NCBI GenBank assembly: GCA_003209165.1 | Contig: QCSL01000001.1 | Coordinates: forward strand, 62,001 to 126,000 | Length of the DNA stretch: 64,000 nt | Source: Synechococcus sp. AG-670-B23 | GTDB taxonomy: Bacteria; Cyanobacteriota; Cyanobacteriia; PCC-6307; Cyanobiaceae | Direction: 5' to 3' | Part shown: positions 27,805 to 35,338 of the stretch, one piece after another | Layout: every line of letters begins with the position of its first letter | How positions within the stretch are numbered: position 1 is the stretch's first letter | Translations under genes and position numbers: made by a program | Notes under the pieces: generated by a model | Told to the model about the DNA's origin: nothing | Databases searched by the model: none | Seen by the model: the letters and a program-made list of their open reading frames with translations, nothing else

Positions 27805-28567
27805 CCAGGCCGTCGCGCCAACGCACCAGCTCCACTGCGCCAGCCACGGCTGCCGTTGAACTGCGCAGGATGGTTGATCCCATCTTCACAGGCTGGACCC
27901 CTGCTTCGGCAAACAGGCTCAACTCTGCTGAGGTCCATCCCCCCTCAGGACCGATCAGCAACCAGGTGGGCTGAATAGGGTCCCGCTGTTGGCGCAAACA
28001 TTGATCCAATGCTGGCGCTGCCGTTTCGCGGGTGACCCCAACCAGACGCAGCCCCTCTTCCGCTCCGATCCATTGGGATAGACCGTTTACCTCGTGCAGC
28101 TGCGGCATCCACAACCTCTCGCACTGCTCCACTGCTTCACGAATGATCGAGGTCCAGCGCTCCGGTCGATTGTCGGCCTGGGGAACACAGCGCTGGCAGC
28201 GGAGGGGCTGAATCCGGTCAATGCCGAGCTCACAGGCCATCCGGATTACCTCATCCATCCCCCGCCGCATCAAGGCCACGGCCAAGCCCAGCTTCGGTTG
28301 CGACAAGGGCTCGATCTTTTGCGCTGCCGTGTGGAGTGCGAGCATCTGCGATTCCACCAGGGTTGCAACCGTGAGGCGGCCGCAACCATCGATCACATCC
28401 ACCTGCTCGCCACAGCGCAAACGCAAAACCCTCTGCAGGTAGTGCTGCTCGTCCTTGTTGAGCAGAACCAATCCACCCTCCTCCAGGCGATCCGGCGTCA
28501 GGAGCAAGCGCCGGCGTTCAGCCACCGGCAGGGAAAACGCTGTCGGGATGGTCTTCATCAGAGACAT
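27794..28567 (-). CDS. rsmE: 16S rRNA (uracil-1498 N3)-methyltransferase RsmE
   Basis: SPOUT-class enzyme that methylates U1498 of 16S rRNA in the decoding region. The family signs are the N-terminal PUA-like part (RLLLTPDRLEEGGLVLLNKD then EQHYLQRVLRLRCGEQVDVI) and the knot motif LLIGPEGGWTSAELSLFAEA followed by LGSTILR-like KMGSTILRSSTAAV. 257 residues. Met4 (MKTIPTAFSL) is an alternative start. It is the last core gene before the genomic island. Confidence 0.93.
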   Translation of the reverse strand: MSLMKTIPTAFSLPVAERRRLLLTPDRLEEGGLVLLNKDEQHYLQRVLRLRCGEQVDVIDGCGRLTVATLVESQMLALHTAAQKIEPLSQPKLGLAVALMRRGMDEVIRMACELGIDRIQPLRCQRCVPQADNRPERWTSIIREAVEQCERLWMPQLHEVNGLSQWIGAEEGLRLVGVTRETAAPALDQCLRQQRDPIQPTWLLIGPEGGWTSAELSLFAEAGVQPVKMGSTILRSSTAAVAGAVELVRWRDGLVSS

Positions 28568-28632
28568 CCCTGTCTACAACAGCTATCTTGAAAGCAAGGT
28601 TCGACAAAGTCCAACTCTTGTCTGACTGACCG

Positions 28633-30069
28633 ATGCCCAAAATCCACTCCAAGACGAAAGTTCTCAGCGGTAGAGCAGAGGTCATTGCCTATGAGCGAGA
28701 CCCATCCACGTTCTACTACCGAGAACTGATTACAGGAACAAAGAGCTACAGAACTAGAAAACTCACAGCTTCAACTGCTGAAGCAGCACAGCTAGAGGCC
28801 GTCGATGCCTACTCAGCACTGCGTGTAGCACCAATAGAAGCTCATACAGCAGCTGCGACAACACCATCCACAACAACCTCGGCAAGAGGAGTCAAGAAGG
28901 TCATCCAGGACTATCTGAAGCACCTCAGCTCACAGGTAAGAGCAAAACAGATAAGTGATGGGACTTATGACGTAGCAGAAGCTGTTATCTACAAACTTGT
29001 CTTACCTTTCTTTGAAGAGAACAGGATTACAAAGACTTCAGACATCCACATAGATACGTTCCAGAACTATGTGGTCTGGAGACAAAGCACAGCGAAGGGT
29101 AGACACGGTGTCTTGAAGAATGGCGAAGGTGTGACTGCCTTGACCCTGAGCAAGGAACTACAACAGATAAAGAAATGGGTAAGTCACTACTTACTTCCGC
29201 ACAAACTAATCAAAGCAGAGATAGCAACGGATAAAAGATTTATTGTCTATCCAAGGGTAAGAGCAGAGGACTTACTAGCTAACCCTGCTATTAACGCTGA
29301 TGACTGGGAAAATATAATTAACTATGTCCGAAAAGAATGGCGAGGTGATGCAGCCAAATACAGGAAAGGTTATTGGTCTAGAACTATGTTCTGGAACTGG
29401 ATGCTTGTGTCTAAGAACACAGGAGCTAGACCTGAGGAGCTACTGAAGCTCAGATGGAAAGATATTGAGTATGAAGACATAGGCAGGTTCAGCAAGACAG
29501 CACAAAAGGAACGCATCCAAGAGCTGATGAGCAAGAACATTCCTATTGATGAAGACAACCTTGATGAGCTAGGTCAAGTCAGCAATGAGGTTGCACACGT
29601 AGTTCTTAGGTCGTCCAAGACTGGAGCACCAAGGATAAGCAGCTGTAACTGTGTCTATGTCTTTGAGAGGTGGTTAAAGTTCCAACAGAACTGGTCAAAG
29701 GAGAATGGATACACCTATGAGGTCAGTCCGAACAGCTTGGTCTGGGAATGTCCTTACAACCAAGGGAAGACATTGACTTACAGCCGCTACAAGCAACTGT
29801 GGATAGAGATTAGAGACGTGATTGGTAAGAAGCTCAAAGGTCACGTGTTCAGTGATGAGCCTTACACCATCTATTCAATGCGTAGCACCTTCATTGAGGA
29901 CAGCTTGCTAGCAGGCAAGGACATCTTCTTGATTGCTAAGGCAGCAGGACACGATGTGAAGACCTTGATGAAACACTATGAACGTATTGACCCACGAAAG
30001 AGAAGCAGAGAGATGACGAGCTATGAGATGGGTGCTAAACCAAAGACTGTTAGAAGATCAGCTATATAA
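28633..30069 (+). CDS. Tyrosine recombinase (phage-type integrase)
   Basis: Site-specific recombinase of 478 residues. An N-terminal arm-binding part and a core-binding helical domain (IQDYLKHLSSQVRAKQISDG) precede the catalytic domain. Active-site residues visible: Arg266 in NTGARPEELLKLRWKDIE, Arg417 in IYSMRSTFIEDSL, His440 in AKAAGHDVKTLMKHY, and the nucleophile Tyr449 in HYERID. The His of the usual H-x-x-R is replaced. It is complete and stands at the edge of the A+T-rich island, reading inward, as integrases of mobile islands do. Codon use is unlike rsmE beside it. Confidence 0.93.
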   Translation: MPKIHSKTKVLSGRAEVIAYERDPSTFYYRELITGTKSYRTRKLTASTAEAAQLEAVDAYSALRVAPIEAHTAAATTPSTTTSARGVKKVIQDYLKHLSSQVRAKQISDGTYDVAEAVIYKLVLPFFEENRITKTSDIHIDTFQNYVVWRQSTAKGRHGVLKNGEGVTALTLSKELQQIKKWVSHYLLPHKLIKAEIATDKRFIVYPRVRAEDLLANPAINADDWENIINYVRKEWRGDAAKYRKGYWSRTMFWNWMLVSKNTGARPEELLKLRWKDIEYEDIGRFSKTAQKERIQELMSKNIPIDEDNLDELGQVSNEVAHVVLRSSKTGAPRISSCNCVYVFERWLKFQQNWSKENGYTYEVSPNSLVWECPYNQGKTLTYSRYKQLWIEIRDVIGKKLKGHVFSDEPYTIYSMRSTFIEDSLLAGKDIFLIAKAAGHDVKTLMKHYERIDPRKRSREMTSYEMGAKPKTVRRSAI

Positions 30070-30096
30070 TGTTCACAATCATCATAAATGTGCGCC

Positions 30097-30122
30097 CTGA
30101 GAGATGCCTAGGAGGCTCTCAG
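30097..30122. terminator. Hairpin after integrase, possible terminator
   Basis: CTGAGA pairs with TCTCAG, and the inner GCCT with AGGC, with a three-base bulge. It begins 27 bases after the integrase stop. No T-run follows, so a rho-independent role is uncertain. The same CTCTCAG element recurs at 30670-30676 and, inverted, near 34746. Confidence 0.4.
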
Positions 30123-30296
30123 ACAACCGTTAGCAAGTGTTAGGTAGATGACCATATTGATGTAGTTAAAGCCTTCTACAAAGCCACAGAGAGCGATCCG
30201 ATTTTTCAAAGAAGATTATAGGTGTATGATTTGTAGCATCTGGAACACATGACTCTCATAGAAGCATTTAGGTTTCTTTGAGCAGTTTTATTAACA

Positions 30297-30575
30297 ATGA
30301 CTCCGCCTAAAAAAGACGGGTACACTCGTGCTCTCAAGCTCTTTATCAAATCAGTCATAAAGCCTGACTACGGTTTGAGGCAGCAAGCTAACCACGATGG
30401 TTGCTATGAAGAGCTATTAGAGATTCGGCAACATTGTCTAACCTATCTACAAAGCCTCAAGGAGATTCATAACATTGACCTGCCCGACGAAAGTGATGAA
30501 ATTGAAGCAGAGAAAGTCAGGCTTGAAAAGATTGCTTCTAGTAATTTGTCCTTTTCACGAAATGAATTAATGTAA
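30297..30575 (+). CDS. Island hypothetical protein, 92 aa
   Basis: Basic N-terminal third (MTPPKKDGYTRALKLFIKSV) and a charged helical remainder (CYEELLEIRQHCLTYLQSLK, then DEIEAEKVRLEKIASSN). No known domain. The content is soluble and helical, compatible with a small DNA-binding or partner protein. Nothing more can be said. It lies between two hairpin-rich intergenic stretches. Confidence 0.6.
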   Translation: MTPPKKDGYTRALKLFIKSVIKPDYGLRQQANHDGCYEELLEIRQHCLTYLQSLKEIHNIDLPDESDEIEAEKVRLEKIASSNLSFSRNELM

Positions 30576-30720
30576 TAGAAGGCATAGGCTAAGTCTACGC
30601 CCAAAGACAGATATAATTAATTGACTTTCTATCATTTATATGTCCTCTCTGTGGTGCCTGTGTGCCTCTCAGACAGCGATTAGATGCGTATTAAAGAATT
30701 CTACTTATCATGTCTTTAAC

Positions 30721-30746
30721 GCGCCTTGTAGAGGCGTAGAGGCGCC
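30721..30746. repeat. GC-rich inverted repeat before the RHH gene
   Basis: GCGCCT pairs with AGGCGC around a 14-base centre containing GAGGCGTAGA. It sits 28 bases before the start of the double-RHH gene in otherwise A+T-rich DNA. A binding site for that regulator is possible but unproven. Confidence 0.35.
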
Positions 30747-30773
30747 AGTTATTTACATTCACTACCCATATCT

Positions 30774-31562
30774 ATGCCTAAAAAACTAACCAAAGATCAA
30801 AAGTACAACCGAAAACGTAGAAAAGATGGGAATAAAGATTTCCGACGTGTACCTAAGGAAGGTTTCGATGGAGTGAGAGTTACGAGGAAGCAAATAACCT
30901 TCTATCTCTCTCATGAAGCGTCAGAGCGTTTGCAACAGATGGCAGACGATGCAGGAATATTTAAGTGGGAGATGGCAAGTCGGATGATTCTCAAAGGTTT
31001 ACCTGGCATTCTTTCCTCGGGTTATGCATCTCCTCGAAATCCAGAGGCAATTAATCGATATGAGTGGAATGTTCTATACCTTGAACCTGTATTCAAAAGG
31101 ATTCACTATCGCAGTGGCAAGGCGGATAAGCGAGTGACTATTGATGTCACAAGCACAGCTTGGAACAAAATTCATTGCCACAGCACAGCAACGGAACGCT
31201 CTATGAGTCAGATATTCCAATCACTGTGTCTGAACTACAAACCACTTACTAAGGAGCAAAGAGAAATAAGCAAGCTTGCTAAGGAGGAGTATCTAAGGAA
31301 TCAGGAAGTTCCTCATGAAGAGAAGACAACACGTTACTACAAACCATATGAAGCGCCATCTAAATTCCTAGACGTTGGTTCTGACATTATTCACGTCAAA
31401 GGTATTCCAGTTGAATATTGGGATGATGCTGAATTTGAGGAGTATTCCGAGTTGATGGAGAAGAAGTTTAATAAACTCAATCGGCGTTGGGATGAGTGGC
31501 AGAAAATCAATGATGAACTATTCGGGAAACTCCAGTCATCTACTGAGGAAATAGAGGAATAA
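30774..31562 (+). CDS. Protein with two ribbon-helix-helix-like motifs
   Basis: 262 residues. After a very basic N-terminus (KKLTKDQKYNRKRRKDGNKD), residues 39-76 (KQITFYLSHEASERLQQMAD then KWEMASRMILKGL) have the strand-helix-helix layout of CopG/Arc DNA-binding proteins. Residues 119-156 (KRVTIDVTSTAWNKIHCHST then SMSQIFQSLCLNY) repeat that pattern. Two such motifs in one chain could make an intramolecular DNA-binding unit. The acidic C-terminal third (EFEEYSELMEKKFNKLNRRW) looks helical. It is the most regulator-like gene in the island. The RHH assignment is by eye. Confidence 0.6.
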   Translation: MPKKLTKDQKYNRKRRKDGNKDFRRVPKEGFDGVRVTRKQITFYLSHEASERLQQMADDAGIFKWEMASRMILKGLPGILSSGYASPRNPEAINRYEWNVLYLEPVFKRIHYRSGKADKRVTIDVTSTAWNKIHCHSTATERSMSQIFQSLCLNYKPLTKEQREISKLAKEEYLRNQEVPHEEKTTRYYKPYEAPSKFLDVGSDIIHVKGIPVEYWDDAEFEEYSELMEKKFNKLNRRWDEWQKINDELFGKLQSSTEEIEE

Positions 31563-31862
31563 ACTCGCCTGACACAATCGACTGATAATCAATGAAAGAC
31601 ACTCAGTAAATGTTCTATGGTATGATAAATAGAGGAGAAAAACTCCTATAAGACAACAAGTCTTTGTCTTCGAGCGTAGCGAGAAGTTAATGAGACACCA
31701 AGAGCGTAGCGATTGGATTGTCGAATTAATCTACTAACTACTAATAAGAGGATTCAACCGAGACTGAATACTGATGAATCAGATGTCAATAGACATACGT
31801 TTCATCCTGATTCCACTGTCTATGAATCCTAATAACCAATTATTCAATCTAAGTATTTATCT
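31563..31862. other. Structured intergenic region with direct repeats
   Basis: No gene. It contains GAGCGTAGCGA twice (31672-31682 and 31702-31712, exactly 30 bases apart), a small hairpin AGGAG-CTCCT, another AGACAA-TTGTCT, and a larger nested structure at 31776-31813 where GAATCAG pairs with CTGATTC around an inner ATGTC-GACAT hairpin. This could be a replication or regulatory region of the element or a structured RNA. Neither can be decided here. Confidence 0.5.
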
Positions 31863-32093
31863 ATGGCAACAACAAAGGGTTTAACTTTGAAAGACTACAA
31901 CTGGATTAATAGCAAGTGTCGTGCCATCGCCAAGATGGAACATCATGGTGTGAAGGAACGGTTTCTAAGGAATGAACTCTATGTTCTTGGTGTATTTACC
32001 CTTAGGCATTTTCATGATGCTGAGATGCCAGAAGATATGCTTCACCCATCCTTGAATTACAAACTGCTTAGTCACGAGAGGCAAGCGGTTTAA
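31863..32093 (+). CDS. Island hypothetical protein, 76 aa
   Basis: Short soluble product (LTLKDYNWINSKCRAIAKME, then FLRNELYVLGVFTLRHFHDA). It is well formed with two helical stretches and an acidic turn before the C-terminus, but no family is recognised. It lies 21 bases upstream of the next ORF, so the two are likely cotranscribed. Confidence 0.6.
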   Translation: MATTKGLTLKDYNWINSKCRAIAKMEHHGVKERFLRNELYVLGVFTLRHFHDAEMPEDMLHPSLNYKLLSHERQAV

Positions 32094-32114
32094 ACCAATA
32101 CCTACCACCTCAAT

Positions 32115-32558
32115 ATGAATACCTTATTGCGTATTCAAGGATATGTGACTGATGCACATGTTCTGGAACCATACGCTAAACATTCCTACGACATCAAGCG
32201 ATATGAATTGTATTTACTTCCTTCTGATTACACTCACTTTTACGACTTAGAAAATCGTATTATTGAGTTGAAGAGGGAGCACGAGCGGCAACAATTATTA
32301 GACGCAGAATACTGCTTAAGTCACGACAAACGTCCTATTCTAAAAGATAGAGTATTTGCTGGTACTTCTCTCAAATTCGAGTCTCTACACAGTCCAAGAC
32401 TGGAAGGTGCGTTCTCGTCTCTTGCTAATGATAACGAGTTAATAGGTGCTTACGTCCAGATTGTTGGGCATTTACAGATACAAGAACTAGGTAATTGTTT
32501 CTTGTCTTTTCATATCCTTGAACCAGCAGTTCATCCTGCTGACGGATGGGATAACTAA
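32115..32558 (+). CDS. Island hypothetical protein, possible OB-fold, 147 aa
   Basis: Reads LLRIQGYVTDAHVLEPYAKH, then SYDIKRYELYLL and, late, IGAYVQIVGHLQIQELGNCF followed by LSFHILEPAV. The alternation of beta strands and the closing V-x-I-x-G-x-L pattern resemble single-stranded-DNA-binding OB folds of phages and plasmids. This is an impression from secondary-structure spacing, not a match to a named family. A short charged helix (ELKREHERQQLLDAEYCLSH) is inserted. Confidence 0.55.
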   Translation: MNTLLRIQGYVTDAHVLEPYAKHSYDIKRYELYLLPSDYTHFYDLENRIIELKREHERQQLLDAEYCLSHDKRPILKDRVFAGTSLKFESLHSPRLEGAFSSLANDNELIGAYVQIVGHLQIQELGNCFLSFHILEPAVHPADGWDN

Positions 32559-32890
32559 CTTCATCGCTGGCATTGCGCCAGCACTTGACTGAGTTGATAC
32601 AGATAACAGTTTGGGTGGTACTTAGTTATCTCAATGGTTTGATTCCATTGGCAGTCTTTTGCCTTCAGGATTGCTCGTTCTGTTGGTGAATATAAGAGCA
32701 TATTTCTAGAAATTACCACTTACTAATGTCAGTTGACTGATGCAATGTCACGACAGCAAGCAGGCTTAGTCCTGCCACTAATGGGATTGTAGGAACCACT
32801 TGTAAACCGGAAGGGTGGACCGAGTTCTACATAGTGTCGTAGTTCAACTCCACGAGGTCCCACAACTAAACATATAAATCAAAGAACATA
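32559..32890. other. Intergenic region with hairpins
   Basis: About 330 bases, no gene. It holds GCAGG-CCTGC at 32759-32775 and the larger hairpin listed separately. The stretch directly precedes the acidic 153-residue gene, so it may be a long 5' leader. Confidence 0.4.
32815..32863 (+). ncRNA. Strong multi-part hairpin, tRNA T-arm-like segment
   Basis: GTGGACC pairs with GGTCCCAC (one bulged C), inside it GAGTT pairs with AACTC, and inside that CTAC with GTAG. The 3' half also contains GTAGTTCAACTCCAC, which looks like a tRNA T-arm, but a complete cloverleaf cannot be built upstream. It ends 27 bases before the ATG of the next gene. Candidate leader RNA or decayed tRNA. No family is named. 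Confidence 0.4.
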
Positions 32891-33352
32891 ATGACTATCC
32901 ACTATGAAGGTCATCGTCACGGGATGACCATAAACCCTCCTATCCGTGATGAAGCAACAGGTGAGATCATTGAAGGAAGTGAACAGGTTGTAGATACCAG
33001 GATTGCTAACTGGAATCACGAACCTAATGAATATGACCCTGAATTAGAGAATGAAGCCATCAATGAAGACGAAGACCACCCTGACTATGTCTCCGGAGAG
33101 GTCCGAATGGCTGATACTCAGCAAGACGTACTTACTGCTGAAGAGCACTCCTTTGACGAGTCACTGGCAGCTTCCATATCTTCTGTTGACCTGGGTACTA
33201 CACCAGCTGACATCACAGTACAGCATCTCGTCACCCAGTATTACCTCGGAAACATCTCTAGGGACGAAGCATTTGAAGAAGCAATCTCTAGCGGCATCTC
33301 ACCCGAGTCACTTATGCGGTCCTACTGGAACCTTAAAAAACATTTTGAATAA
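32891..33352 (+). CDS. Acidic island hypothetical protein, 153 aa
   Basis: Very acidic throughout (EYDPELENEAINEDEDHPDY), with a more ordered C-terminal helical part (ITVQHLVTQYYLGNISRDEA then FEEAISSGISPESLMRSYWN). Such acidity is typical of DNA-mimic or virion-scaffold-type proteins, but nothing specific is recognised. It is followed by four more small genes on the same strand with short spacing. Confidence 0.6.
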   Translation: MTIHYEGHRHGMTINPPIRDEATGEIIEGSEQVVDTRIANWNHEPNEYDPELENEAINEDEDHPDYVSGEVRMADTQQDVLTAEEHSFDESLAASISSVDLGTTPADITVQHLVTQYYLGNISRDEAFEEAISSGISPESLMRSYWNLKKHFE

Positions 33353-33392
33353 ATACCTGTAGATACTTAACCTCTCAAACTACAAAATAACC

Positions 33393-33671
33393 ATGACACA
33401 GAAACTACACATCCCTATTAAGAAGCAAGACGACGTCAAAGGCTCATCTACAGGTTCAGGAATGGTCACAGCAGTTACCTGGAACCCTGATGTTGGTCAT
33501 CAGCAAGCCAAAGACATTGCTCGTGCTAAGCAGCGTGCCTTTGAAGAAATGATGGAAGCTGAACGCAAAGCCAATGACCCGCATGAAAAAAGGCTCTCTC
33601 TTCTTGAGAACCGTCTAGAGATTATTGAGAACAAGATGGATGAACTGATTGAACTCTATGGACAGAAGTGA
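33393..33671 (+). CDS. Island hypothetical protein with coiled coil, 92 aa
   Basis: N-terminal unstructured part (KLHIPIKKQDDVKGSSTGSG) followed by one long charged helix (AKDIARAKQRAFEEMMEAER, then EKRLSLLENRLEIIENKMDE LIELYG) with clear heptads, so a coiled coil is probable. The stop codon overlaps the next start by one base (TGATG), indicating coupled translation. Confidence 0.6.
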   Translation: MTQKLHIPIKKQDDVKGSSTGSGMVTAVTWNPDVGHQQAKDIARAKQRAFEEMMEAERKANDPHEKRLSLLENRLEIIENKMDELIELYGQK

Positions 33672-33832
33672 TGCCTAGGAACTCTGACTTTGAATATGAA
33701 GGTCTGAAAGTAGACCACGCTAATAACTGGTCAGCTAGGGACTATCACAACCGCACACAGTGCATACATCAGGACGGACACCAGACACCCTCTGAAGCGC
33801 CTGAGAAGGCTCGCATTAAGCCACAAGGGTAG
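33671..33832 (+). CDS. Island mini-protein, 53 aa
   Basis: Reads MPRNSDFEYEGLKVDHANNW, then SARDYHNRTQCIHQDGHQTP and a short basic tail. Its ATG shares a base with the previous stop, which is the best evidence that it is translated. Polar, with several His and Asn residues, no membrane segment. A third frame downstream (RQTNLYDHQKRQAELQNAAQ) is also open for about 40 codons but has no start. Confidence 0.5.
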   Translation: MPRNSDFEYEGLKVDHANNWSARDYHNRTQCIHQDGHQTPSEAPEKARIKPQG

Positions 33833-33966
33833 GCAATGCTGGACGACAAACCAACCTCTACGACCATCAGAAGCGCCAAGCTGAACTACAGAACGCCGCT
33901 CAAGAAGACTGGAGGTCAAGAGGTCTTACTAATAACAAAATCATTGATAACTAAACCACAGAACAA

Positions 33967-34479
33967 ATGAACCTCATTACAAACAGATATAACCAAAAAT
34001 CACCTACTGTCATCACAAGTAACGGTCTTTCTATCTCTACACCTATCTACCTAGGTCTTACCAACGACCAAGCAAAACAAATACTCAATGCATTTCGTTC
34101 AATCGTTGCAAAACAACGTCGTGAACTTGGTTATGTAGACACTCCTAGGTCTGTAGGTCAACTCTCCGTAGAAACAAAGACAACACCTCCTACAACACCT
34201 GCTGAAGATGAACTGGGTATGTCTGAAGAGTCCCTGAGATTTGCTTTGTTTGGTCGCAATGGAACTCCTGAACGACTCGTCCTCAAGCTCTGCCGCATTA
34301 CTGGTGTCCATATGACTACCAGGACTGAACTTGAACAAGTCTTCAGTCTTTGGCTAGACGAATGGTATCCAACTGATGAAAAATCAACAACTCAACCAAT
34401 TAGTAAACCAAGTCAAGAAGCAAAATCAACAAGAGCAACTAAAGCAAAAGCAAGTGCTGTTGTCGAAGCTCAGGCTTAA
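33967..34479 (+). CDS. Island hypothetical protein, 170 aa
   Basis: The first 55 residues (TVITSNGLSISTPIYLGLTN then DQAKQILNAFRSIVAKQRRE) and the middle helical part (EESLRFALFGRNGTPERLVL then LKLCRITGVHMTTRTELEQV) look like a winged-helix or helix-turn-helix-type fold, but this is tentative. The C-terminus is a long Lys/Ala/Thr-rich tail. The last 100 bases overlap a second frame (next entry). Confidence 0.6.
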   Translation: MNLITNRYNQKSPTVITSNGLSISTPIYLGLTNDQAKQILNAFRSIVAKQRRELGYVDTPRSVGQLSVETKTTPPTTPAEDELGMSEESLRFALFGRNGTPERLVLKLCRITGVHMTTRTELEQVFSLWLDEWYPTDEKSTTQPISKPSQEAKSTRATKAKASAVVEAQA

Positions 34480-34633
34480 CTGGTTTGAACAACTTAAATC
34501 TCAATACGATTCTATCTCTAATGCTTCTCAAAAACTAGGGATATAGCGTTCTTCTCTTTACAAGTGGAATAACTGTAAAGCGCCTATTCCTCTACACCAT
34601 CTAGAGACACTCGTTAATGCAGTCAGCAAATGA
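34376..34633 (+). pseudogene. Helix-turn-helix ORF interrupted by an amber codon
   Basis: In a different frame from the gene above, an ATG opens a Lys/Gln-rich head (MKNQQLNQLVNQVKKQNQQE), then LRLNWFEQLKSQYDSISNAS and QKLGI, followed by TAG at 34544-34546. The same frame goes straight on with RSSLYKWNNCKAPIPLHHLE, TLVNAVSK and TGA. The text across the stop reads as a Cro/CI-like helix-turn-helix (S-I-S-N-A-S-Q-K-L-G-I-[stop]-R-S-S-L-Y-K-W). Either the stop is a mutation or it is read through. Confidence 0.55.
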
Positions 34634-34747
34634 CCATCCTATCACTGCGAAACCAGCTGAAAATAATCGTTATGCGAACTTGTCTTTTCCCTTACTTAGA
34701 TAATTACAGTCACCCTTCTGATTTCTTAGAGCTATGAGATGTGTTCT

Positions 34748-34768
34748 GAGAGGCCTTTGTAAGGCTCT
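34748..34768. terminator. Compact hairpin before the secreted-protein gene
   Basis: AGA-GGCCTT (with one bulged G) pairs with AAGGC-TCT around a three-base loop. It follows the broken helix-turn-helix frame by about 115 bases. No T-run. Contains GAGAGGC, the complement of the element in the hairpin after the integrase. Confidence 0.4.
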
Positions 34769-34825
34769 GTATTGAACGATAAAGGTGTCTTGGATACAAT
34801 CCCCAGAAGGTATGTTGTCGTCTTC

Positions 34826-35026
34826 ATGAGCTACAAACTGGTGTGGACTGTTATTGCTACCTTAGGTGTGCTCACTCAGGTTCCTGGGATGTTAGAAGCA
34901 AACTCTTTCAATTCTTGTATGAGTAATAAAATCAGTAGCGAGGAAGGCAACGCAGTGCGCAATGAAAGAGTCAAACGTGACATTCAAATGTATGCTCATA
35001 GCTTTTGTAATGGCGGATACCCATAA
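34826..35026 (+). CDS. Small secreted protein, 66 aa
   Basis: Starts MSYKLVWTVIATLGVLTQVP, a plausible signal peptide, followed by a mature part with two Cys (NSFNSCMSNKISSEEGNA and AHSFCNGGYP at the end), which could form a disulfide in the periplasm. A TTG start upstream would add 18 residues but hides the signal sequence. The C-terminal FCNGGYP seems characteristic of small picocyanobacterial exported proteins, though I cannot cite a family. Confidence 0.5.
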   Translation: MSYKLVWTVIATLGVLTQVPGMLEANSFNSCMSNKISSEEGNAVRNERVKRDIQMYAHSFCNGGYP

Positions 35027-35032
35027 AAAATC

Positions 35033-35057
35033 ACAAAAATCTGTCAACCCTATTATC
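35033..35057 (+). repeat. Left copy of a 25-bp direct repeat flanking the PsaL-like gene
   Basis: Matches the copy at 35887-35911 in 24 of 25 positions, sharing TCAACCCTATTATC and an A-rich 5' part. The similarity weakens but continues for about ten A-rich bases upstream. The repeat starts seven bases after the stop of the secreted-protein gene. Confidence 0.75.
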
Positions 35058-35338
35058 TTTGCTTTGTTAGCAGCGACGTAGTTATGGCGCCACAACAAAA
35101 AATCTTGGAGGAACACTTAGCATGATTAAACTAAGGGATTTAACCAGCCAAGGAGCCAAATTTTACATGCTGATAAAACAAAAGTGCGCAATAATTTAAG
35201 AGGATTAATTGATCATAATGACCCTTATTGCGTAGCAAATGAAATGTTGCTTATTGATAAAAATGTTCTGCATTTGTGCTTTTTGCAAAGGAGCCGATAC
35301 CTTTAGAGCTCATAATAAAATAACTTACTAGTTAAATA
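35058..35338. other. Intergenic DNA between the direct repeat and the PsaL-like gene
   Basis: About 280 A+T-rich bases; an ATG at 35122 opens only 25 codons (MIKLRDLTSQGAKFYMLIKQ). No other gene seen. It probably carries the promoter of the PsaL-like gene, but no clear -35/-10 pair stands out. Confidence 0.35.

Noticed and set aside
32780-32868. Complete tRNA gene in the island
   Set aside because: A T-arm and a partial acceptor match exist, but no acceptable D-arm and anticodon arm can be formed.
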